From Saccharina japonica (Eukaryota > Sar > Phaeophyceae > Laminariales > Laminariaceae): 64,000 bases of DNA. Every line of letters starts with the position of its first letter. Within the stretch, counting starts at the first letter, position 1. Positions 55,456 to 64,000 of this stretch are shown one piece after another. The translations under genes and the position numbers were made by a program. Location: positions 1 through 64,000 of the forward strand of contig MEHQ01004095.1 in NCBI GenBank assembly GCA_008828725.1, in the 5' to 3' direction. The notes beneath the pieces were generated by a model. That model did not search any database. It saw only the letters and a program-made list of their open reading frames with translations, and was not told where the DNA came from.

Positions 55456-58400
55456 TCAACTACCGAAAGGAGGGGCGCCATGGAAGGTTGCCCGGAGGAG
55501 GTTGCCTAGAGAAGGTACGAAATATGTGACAATAGGCTTCGCGACAAAGACTGCATTAGTTCGTTGTTCAAGGGTTAGGATGTGATTAAGAACGCCTGAC
55601 TGACTCACGCACCTTCGAAAACAATCTGCGACGCCAGGGATTCGCCCGCTGCGTCGAGCGTGTCCCCGTGGGCAATCACGAGCACCGGAGTTTCGCGGAG
55701 TCGTTCTTCGCGCACTTTCGCGATGGTGGCGATGAAGCGCTCCTTCGCTTCCACTCCGCTTTCATCCTCTGGCGGCTGCTCCCCGATCACCCCTTGTAAT
55801 TGCACCCCTGCGCCGAGTGCCTCGCGCATGCTCGCCGTGTCAAGGTAGCTAAACACCGGCTTCTGTTGCTTGCTGCCTTTTCCATTCGACTCTCTCATGT
55901 TCGCCAGCACCAGCTCCGCGATCTCCTTGCGCACCTTGTCCATCCGCTCTCCTATTTCCAGATGGACCGTTACGCTTGCAACGCCAAGCGTGCGGGCCAC
56001 CACACCTGCCGTCTGCAGGCACCGTCGAAATGGAGAGCACACAATATACGTTTGTGAACCCAGTCCGACCCGGCTGAGCCCCCTCGCTTGCTGAGCCGGC
56101 AACTCCGTGTCCACGATCGGCGAATCGTACGGTCGGAAAGCCTTGTCTGGCCAAGGTATCGCCTCCAAATCTCCGCTCTTGCCGTTCGCCAGGCCTTCCT
56201 CGCCGGTTTCGTTCGCAGCCTCCATCGCCTTTAGCTTAAGTTGCCGTTCATGGATGGCATCATCCAGGCGAGACGAGTGGCGCATAACAGCCAGGAGGTG
56301 TTCTGGCTGCGTTTTTCCTCGTTTGGAAGGGGCGTATGCCTTCGGAGAGTCAAAAGCCCAATTCTCTCGAACGTGTTCTTCTGGCCTCGCGCCGTTTTCG
56401 GTCGACGCTCGTTTCGCTCCGACTGCGGTCGATCTCCTTTCCTCCTCCCCCTCCTCTTCCTCCTCCTCCTCCTCCTCCTCCTCCTCCTCCCTGCCTCCTC
56501 CTCCTCCTCCTCCTCCTCCTCCTCCTCCTCCTCCTCCTCCTCCTCCTCCTCCTCCCCCTCCCCCCCCTCCTCCCCACCCTCCTCGTTCTCTCCCTCCTTT
56601 GCCTCTCCCTCGATATCTTCGTGGTCGGGCCCTCCGTGACGCGTTTCCAGCCCGCTTCCCTCTTCCTCCATCGCTTGGTGGTATTCCTCCTCGCTGTGCT
56701 CTTCTTGCTGGCTCGCTCCTGCTGGGGGCTTGCCTTCCGGGATGGTCAGCCCGTTACCATCGCTCATCTCGGTGTCTCCGCTCACGCGCATCTGCTCCGG
56801 AAGGTGTATATCCGGGCTACGCGTTGAGGAAACCGCCTCCTTCGGGTACACCGTAGAAAGGACCTCCGCTGGCTCATCTGTGTCCATCCCTCCATCCCTG
56901 GGATCTTCATCCAAGGAATCCTGCGACAGTCTCTCCATGTCTGAACCTGCAGAAGCGGCAGGATAGGCGTCATTTCATAGGCACAGTTTGATAAGCGTCA
57001 CATGTCTGCTGAGCTATAATTCAAAAGAGGATGCACGCACATCATTGGTGTTCCAAGCCATCACAGCAGTAGTATCTACTGTTTCAACAGTGTCAAGTGC
57101 ATCTTCCGTGAGCTGCATAAAAGTGCACCGAGACGGCGGTGCAATTCATAGTATTTTTGGCCTTGGGATACTACTGCTGATGTTCTCTCCGGTTTATCCA
57201 AAACGTTGAATTGACTAAACTGCCCAGTGAATATCAACCTGGACTATGGACTTCACAATGCAGAGCTCAACAGTACCTGCATCCTCTTCTGTGCCAGCCA
57301 CAGCAGCCAAGCCCTGCTCAAGGGGCTCATCCGCGTCGGACGGGGGCTGATACCGTTCGCCCTCCATCGTTGCAAGTGGAACAACGCCGCCAACCCCCCA
57401 AGTAGCTCCCGTGTCAGGACTTGAGACACCAGCGCCCTCTGGAGATGGTAATCTAACTACCGGAGACGAGGACGTCGCTTCGGCCGTGACACCCACCCCT
57501 AACGCTCGCAAAGCGGGTGCTGTTTCTGGCGCGTCTTCCTTGCGTCGTAGCCACGTCGTATCGCTCGCGTACGAAAACCTCTTCGGGCCTGATTTCCTAC
57601 CAATACGAGGAGCGGCATCGGGCTTCTTTTCGGCGCGTTCGGCACTATCACTAACAGGTGGCGCTGGTGAAGAAGGGCTCGCCGCTGGCGCTGTTTTGGC
57701 GCAAGACGACGCGTCTGCGGACGGCACGCGTTCGGCACTATCACTAACAGGTGGCGGTGGCGAAGAAGGGCTCGCTGCTGGCGCTGTTTGGGCGCAAGAC
57801 GGCGCGTCTGCGGACGGCACGCGTTCGGCACTATCAATAACAGGTGGCGCTGGCGAAGAAGGGTTCGTCGCTGGCGCTGATTTGGCGCAAGACGACGTGT
57901 CTGCGGACGGCACGCTGACCACCCCCCCCGCACTTTCCCCGCGAGCACTGCTACTATTATTCATAGGACGGTGCTTTTCCCGACGTATTCGCCGGCTGAC
58001 CTCGCCTGTTGCAGGGAGGCCGATCTGAGGCGGATCCCACTGCAGTCCGTCGCGGTCTCGGCTGTGCGCCGGCGTTATCAACATCGGGTCAAACGCATAC
58101 TGCAGGGCACTAGGGCTGGCCTTCGGCAGGGGCATTCCCGCTATCCGAGAAGCCCCCTCCGGCACCTGGTCGAGGCGTTCGTGTTCTCGACTGGGATCCG
58201 TGACTGACAGGGCAGGAGTTTTACCAGGGCATTGTACGAGTAATTCCGGCTCCGAGGTGACCTCCTCCGCGATTATTTCAAGAGCCCCTTCCACGCCGCC
58301 GCCACCGCCGCCGCCGCCGCCGTGCTCGGGTGTTTCGCGCATTCCTTCCCCTCCCCCCCCTTTTCCGTTTTGAGATGGGGTTGGCAACATCGCGCTCCGG

Positions 58401-59018
58401 GCGGTAGTTACGTCTTCCTCGATCGGCGCATCATATTCCTGTCCTGCGGCTACCTTCGACCCAACGGATATCCGAGCGGCTAGCTTCTCGGTGTGATCTT
58501 CTTCGAAACCTGAGTCGTAGTCTTCGTCTTCGCTGCTATCCGACTCGTTGTCTGAAAATCTGGTATCTGTGCGCGTATCGAGTTACGAGTATTACGAGTA
58601 CGAGTGCTTCTTTAGGGGATGCATCTAATCGGTTTATGTGTACTGATACTACTCGAAGCAGGCGTGCGGGGAGAAGAGCTCAGGTTGTTAACTACCAACG
58701 CGAGGCCCACTATTGCAAAATATGCTCACGGCTGATACGCCCCGTGCCTTAGAATCCCCGACGTCTACTTGGTTCGAGGCCTAAGAAGAGAGACGTCAAG
58801 TGGGGTGTCAAGCGACCTGATGGGATCGAACGAGAAAAAGTAAACAGAAAAATAACGATGGAGATAAACCTGTATTTGTGACGACATGTCAAACCATGTT
58901 AATCACGAAATCGCTTCTCACCGGCAGTATCGATGTCGTAGCCCCCGATTGTCAGAATCAGGTTGTCAGCTTGGTCTATTAAGCTCGATAGCCACGAAGC
59001 TTCCTCCTCGCCGCCCAT
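55456..59018 (-). CDS. Large acidic protein with C-terminal histidine-phosphatase domain (4 exons)
   Basis: Exons on minus: 59018-58922, 58566-57277, 56946-55614, 55505-55456, about 920 residues. Junction phases match (GCC G|AT, GCA G|GT, GAA G|GC). The start is MGGEEEASWLSSLIDQADNL. Exon 2 is low-complexity, with acidic DSSEDEDYDSGF and three 30-residue Ser/Ala/Pro repeats. Exon 3 has long Glu runs, then LLAVMRHSSRLDD (catalytic Arg-His, near residue 684), FRPYDSPIV, CSPFRRCLQTA and VLVIAHGDTLDA (second His), the branch typical of eukaryotic UBASH3/STS-like phosphatases; all catalytic residues are present and RHG is RHS. Odd: the two Glu-coding GAG runs are out of frame by one base near 56490, probably an indel in the repeat. 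The substrate is unknown. Confidence 0.75.
56445..56580. repeat. CCT/GGA trinucleotide run within coding exon
   Basis: About 40 triplets interrupted by CCTGCCT near 56490. It encodes poly-Glu on the minus strand on both sides of the interruption, but in different frames. Confidence 0.9.
57639..57908 (-). repeat. 90-bp coding tandem repeat, three units
   Basis: Three in-frame copies give 30-residue units with the core VPSADASSCAKTAPAASPSS followed by PAPPVSDSAER. Units differ at several positions, mostly small residues. Confidence 0.9.
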
Positions 59019-59392
59019 ACCCTTTTGATACTTTTCGAGAAAAAATGAAGAATACGGGGTTTGAATGTAGCTTGCGGAAGCTTTACAACCAAAGGGGGCG
59101 GGGAGAGGAGAAAAGCGGCGAGACTTGCGAACGGTTTCTGAATCATGTTTCCTCGTTTCCTCATGTTTTTTCAATCGAACCGCAACTTTTCTCTGCTGTC
59201 TGCTGTCTGTGAGCGCTCGGGCAGTGTGGTTGACACCTGATAGGCCATGCCACGAGGATGATGATGCGGCAGAGCGCTGGCCCAGCTCTGTACCGTAGTT
59301 ACCCCTCCAATCAGGCATCTCTATTACGATTGTAAATATCGTACATACCTGGTACGTGGTAAATACCAAGCAGACTATCAAAGCGTGTGCGG
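59019..59392. promoter_or_regulatory. Putative shared (divergent) promoter region
   Basis: It separates the proposed start codons of the minus-strand phosphatase gene (59018) and the plus-strand gene (59393). The 374 bp must hold both 5' UTRs and promoters unless upstream non-coding exons exist. TACCTGGTA lies at about 59347. No TATA box at a convincing distance was identified. Confidence 0.45.
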
Positions 59393-62300
59393 ATGATTTT
59401 TGGCTTTCAAGCTCGGGGAGGCACCGCGCCGACGCTCACCACCAGCGCTGGGTACAGACGATCAGCCCTCGGCGGAAGCCCGGTGGTTGACGACTTTTAC
59501 CGATATCGTGACCGTGCAGAAGATGGAGAAGGGGAATTGGGTTTGCCAGCGGCCCCTGCGTTTCGAGGTCAGAAGCTAGGGAAAAGCAGGGGGGCGAGGG
59601 GTACCACCAAGAAGGGACACGGCCACCTGCAGTCTCGACCAGGCTGGGGAAAGCGACCCAATGAGGGAAGGGGGCATAACGATGGCATAGGACCGATGCT
59701 TGCGTCGCGTCCAGCATCTCGCCAAGTACTGTCAGACTTGATGGACCTCAATCTTGCTCTGAAATACGACAAAGCTCGGAAGCACGGCGAAGCCAGGCCA
59801 CAAAAAGAACGATCACATCACCACAATGGGTCTACGAGTGCCACTACGAGTACTCGTAAAGCCGGCAGAAGAAACGACGGGTGCACCGCCGGTGAGAAAA
59901 TCACGAAACTTTGAGACTGTAACGGGCAATACGGGCTGTTTTTGCTGGCATCGCCGATAGGCAGGCAAGGGGCTCGACACATGTGATAGAATACACGTTT
60001 CCCAAGTCTCCCAATTTGTTCGTTGATGCCGATCAGTTTGTTTTTTTCGTTCGCGACGTCTCCCGCTGCACGACGAATGCTTCTTTCTCCAGCCACGAAA
60101 TCTTCTTCGCCAAGGCGGTTCTCGGCCCCATTCGATAAACGAGAACACCAGGCGTCCATGAGGTGAGTTGCGTCTGACTCGGTGCCGCGGGGTTTGTTTC
60201 TTGGCGCCTCAATAATATGCTGCCAGGTCCCACTGGCCGATCGATTACGAGATGAGAGGTCGGCGACAATATTATCGTACTAGACAAGTCACTCCGCCCC
60301 CCACGCATCATCTGCAATTGATTGTTTTGTTCGCGTTGGCCCTTGCCACCCTGGTGACACACAGGTACCCAACGAAATCTGAGCACTATCAAGCCGAGCC
60401 TGGTAAGGCACATCCCTCTTCGGCAGTACCGAATGTAATCAACAACAACCAATTCGAAGGAGACGTGGGTCACAACCATGACGCCATGGAGCAATGCGAC
60501 CGTTGGAATGGAGACTTGCGATCGGCGCCGTCGAAGACAACCATTGCCACATCGCCCTCGGGTTTCTTCGAAACCTACCCCGGTAAAGAGTCGCCGGTTG
60601 GCCGGACATCGCCAGCCACTACTCTTGCCAGCCAGTTCAAGGCACACAATGTGGCTTCCCGAACAGCGTACGCTTGCTCTGGATCCTCGGATTGGAGAAA
60701 CGTATACGGCAACACCCAAAAAGATGTGGGAGCGAATGGTTTCAGTGGGTCAAGGTTTGGTGGCGAGGAGGAAATGGGTGCCTCCTTAGGTGGTGACGAG
60801 GGGAGGGAAGAACAAAGACCCCATCCGCCTTGCCACGGAACGTCGAGCCAGCAAAGCGAAAAGGACCTGTGGTCGGCGCTCAAGACTTCTTTGCTTTCGG
60901 GAAGTGAGGCACACGCAGACCCACCACTTGATAAAATGCGAATAGGAAGGACAGAAGAAAGGGGCACGCTAAATGATGATGGTCGTTATGTTGACAATGG
61001 CGGCATCAGGGGAAATGACGAAGCCAGGGGCTATGGGTTTCTGACAGAAGCACGGGATATGGAGCAGCTTGATCAAGAACGAAGTGCCATGGATAGGACC
61101 ATGCGCCCACACCGCATCGCCTCAGCTCGTCTCTTGGAGACCAACCGGAATCCGCCGTCACCTATCAAGGTACGAGTAGGCACATGGAACAACAGTAGCT
61201 GAACTCACCAATGGCGCGGGCTGCCCATAGCACGTGTTCCATACCTGGCACGTACGTAACCATAAACACTGTATTCTTATGTGTCTCAGAAGACGATCGC
61301 TACTTGCTCCGTGCAGGTGAAACATCCTCGAACTTTCTCGGCCAGCGCTACGCGTCCCCGCACCTACCAAAGCGAACTGAGCACTAGCGTCTGGACGAGC
61401 TCTACGGGCACCCTGGAGTGCACGGGCGTTAGAGCTGAGTTAGTGCCTCGAAACGGGGATGGGCAGTCCGGGTTCAGCGAAGAATCCGTGAATCTAGCTG
61501 ATCATCATGCTTTCCCCAGTGAGGCTGGGACCCGTCAGCAAGACAGTGGTCAACACCAAGCGCGGAAGGTAGATTCGGGTCGCTTTCAGTGGGTCACCAA
61601 TGACGAGGGGGTGGCGAACTTCTTGCAGAGGCCTCCATCGCGCCAGAAGGAGGCGTTTCCCACTCATTTGGCGGACACTGTCCCGTACCCCGCCTTTCAG
61701 GTATGATGCGTGCTACGTTAGCGGTAGCACTTTCATTTAGTTTTTGAGGCTCCTCACTCAAGGGGCTAATTACTGTTAACCTCATCCCAACACTGACCTT
61801 CACAAAACATCAAGGGGCAACCGGACCAAAAACCTCATGGTATAGTAGGTATATAACGAATACCGGCACGTAGTATTATTCAAACATGCGATACTGGGTA
61901 TATAGCTTTTCAGTTGAGGAGTGTGTCAGTCACCCAGACATGAGTTGACCTCGAAGTGCTACCTCTATCGCAGTACACGTCGTATATATAATATTTTGTT
62001 GTGTCGGATGCGACCCCGATCGACCAAGATTATGGTGCTTTTGCATACTTTGTTTTGTTCTTCGAAGCTCGTTTGCGTGTAGCCCATGTGCGGGCGAGCC
62101 AGCCAAGCTTGAACATCTCTCCTTCGGCAGAGAAAGGGACCATTACTGAAGTTTTATCGCAATTCAACAACCGCGTACTTCGCGACTTACTCCACATTCG
62201 TATTTTTGCAACACGGCTAGGTTGAGCTGCCGGTGACCGATGATGAAGCTAAGCAAAACATCGACGTAATCCGCAAGAACGCCGTGGAACAGGCCCGCCC

Positions 62301-64000
62301 GTCTTCGCGCCACAAGCCTCCAGGGCAAAGCCTCTTCCTAGAGGTATCGGAGACACGGCGACAGGTTCCGCCCGTCTTCTCACCTTCTCAAGGCACTGTC
62401 GCGCCCGGCCCAGAGCCCTTCAGCGGTCTTCCTGCGGGTATACTGTCAATGGACGGTGTTGATGCGGAGGTTTGTAAAAATATTACTGCCCTACGAACAG
62501 GGCACGATACAACATTAGCTTGTCTGGGAAAAGCTTCTCTCGCCTGGAATATCGCTTGCCGTTAGGATAGGTAGCTGCAATAAACTCAAGTTATGGTACG
62601 TTTATAAGGTTTTTCTCGCAGAAAAAAGATGGTTCTAACTCTTCTGCCGTTGTTCTCTCGTCGTCCGATCGTTGGATGCTCACTCGTACATACGACCGTG
62701 TATTGGCAGGCGACACCCAATTGCGAGGCCCTTGGTACCATTTTTTCCTTGGACCGACGTCACGATAACCCGGATCGAGACGGTGAGCGGACTGTCTGCA
62801 GTTTTCGACTGGATTCCCATATGTCGGCCCGCGCAGCATTATCCTGTCGGCGCTTACCGTTTGGGTTATGCATGATTCGCGTCTGAGGTGATGACACATG
62901 TGTCTCTAGACCCGGTGCCTAGACTCGGTACAGTAATAACTTCCTTTTGCAGCAGTGAAGGGCCTTGTGAGGCACTCCAACGCACCATGTGTTTACGTGT
63001 TTTTTTGTTTTCCTTGCTGTTTGACGGCTGACTGCATAACAGCCATTTCCCCCCTTGGTACGATCACCTGTCTCAGGGTTCAGCGTTCTTCAGGTGCAGG
63101 GACCGTGTCCGTTTCGCATTGAGGTCACCAACTCCTTCGTGCAGCCGCACCCCCCCATGGTATCGGTCGCCCTAGAAGCGACCCTCGCGGCGAATCGCAT
63201 CGGGACTGGAAAGACAGGGAACACTTGTCCCCCAAATCCTTCGTGTGGGTTTTTTGGATCAATGCCATGCGAAACTGGCGGGCGAGCCTGCACTGGGAAG
63301 CAGCGGGCACCAACCAACACTACGCCTAACCTTGCGGTAAGAACTGCAAAGTCATAACCGTGGCAAATATCGTCATCCCCTTCCTTGTGAGTGAAACATC
63401 TGCGGTAAGGACGGCAACACGCCATGACAGTCGCGAATATCGGCATTCTCTATGTTACAGGGAAACATCTCTGAGGACCTAATATCCGAGATATGAAAGG
63501 GTACCAAGAGAACGCGACAGTTCGCAAACAAGCAGTGTTGCGACGAACTGGGTCTGTACCTTGGGTGTGTACCTGACACGAGAAATTACGCCAATCTTTT
63601 AACCGAACAGTGTTGCGCCGTTCTTCAACTGCCTTCAGGAGCTGTCCGTCTAACAATCTGCTAACATATTATTTCCAGGTGCCTGCGACAAGTTCCCCCA
63701 TTCAGGCGCGATGTGATGCAGCTGGCATGGGAACCTGTGCCAAGTCCTTCCGCATGCTCGGTAGCAGACCCGCTGGAGGTGCAGCCTCGCGTGGCACCAA
63801 CAACCTTGTCCCTTCCACCTCTCGGCACGAGGAGGGCGCCACAGTTGGCGACGTCCCATCGCCCCCGCCGCGCGCGGGCAGCAGCTGTCGCGAACCCGAG
63901 CGCGAGGGCAAGCTTTGTGCACCAGAGGGACGTGCAATGGGCGGACTAGCGGACGGGGCGGTGGAGGAGGGCATTGGATGGAAAGCGAACGCTGTAACAG
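59393..64000 (+). CDS. Large protein of unknown function, 5' part (7 exons, runs off window)
   Basis: Exons: 59393-59891, 60093-60162, 60365-61169, 61317-61700, 62221-62469, 63094-63336, 63679 to beyond 64000. All junctions are GT/AG and phase-consistent (phases 1, 2, then 0 four times), giving about 857 residues so far. The start is taken as ATG at 59393 (MIFGFQARGG); an upstream exon is possible. Composition is hydrophilic, rich in Ser, Gly, Arg and His, with no membrane segment or known domain. More ordered-looking stretches are VLSDLMDLNLALKYDKARKH, WVTNDEGVANFLQRPP, PVTDDEAKQNIDVIRKNA and CPFRIEVTNSFVQPHPPMVS. The last four internal exons all begin with a Val codon because each acceptor AG is followed by GTG or GTT. 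Likely disordered scaffold-type protein; function not inferred. Confidence 0.65.

Noticed and set aside
57211-58028. Plus-strand frames of 64-205 codons opposite the phosphatase gene
   Set aside because: These are shadows of the repetitive minus-strand exon 2, which joins its neighbours in phase.
60033-60719. 228-codon minus-strand open frame
   Set aside because: It is antisense to three plus-strand exons that are linked by consistent splice phases.

Overview
This is nuclear DNA of a eukaryote with long spliceosomal introns. Exons of about 50 to 1,300 bases are separated by introns of about 0.2 to 3.4 kb with ordinary GT/AG ends. CCCTAA telomere-type repeats, tRNA-derived SINEs, several TIR/MITE families and base composition near 50% GC fit a photosynthetic stramenopile (brown-algal type). 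That assignment is an inference from architecture, not from a marker gene.

Region by region. 1-7 kb is repeat-rich DNA with no convincing gene: two SINEs and an inverted-repeat element. 7-19 kb is a nest of repeats. A segment of about 4-4.6 kb occurs twice as a direct repeat (8790-13375 and 14283-18345), separated by an inverted copy of the 7.5-8.8 kb block and by the window's only N (13380). The copies differ by small indels and one 511-bp TIR insertion, so this may be a young duplication or two haplotypes placed in series. Each copy carries the first exon of a GMC oxidoreductase gene; the nearer one joins in phase to the large exon at 19574-21045. 21-35 kb holds a diverged repeat copy, decayed coding-like DNA including a probable retroelement fossil, a minisatellite, a small MITE, an intron-containing tRNA-Tyr gene and a LINE 3' fragment.

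35.6-54.7 kb is one large plus-strand gene of 16 phase-consistent exons (970 codons). It encodes a PDZ plus PX domain protein with DPF, NPF and clathrin-box-like motifs, which looks like an endosomal or endocytic sorting factor with the PDZ-PX order of SNX27. Its introns are full of repeats, including two arrays of 42-bp hairpin monomers, one bounded by 16-bp terminal inverted repeats. 55.5-59.0 kb is a minus-strand gene for a large acidic protein ending in a histidine-phosphatase domain. From a 374-bp shared upstream region a third, plus-strand gene begins at 59393 and runs out of the window; its product is not recognised.

The most unusual signal is the 8-mer TATTAATA, present at least 25 times. 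At one site the two copies of the duplicated segment differ exactly by TA versus TATTAATA. A MITE in the window has ends TA|TTAC...GTAA|TA, so TATTAATA is the scar expected if that family excises and leaves two bases of each end. Other TA-delimited short motifs (TACCWGGTA, TACTCGTA) are also abundant and chain together sharing TAs.
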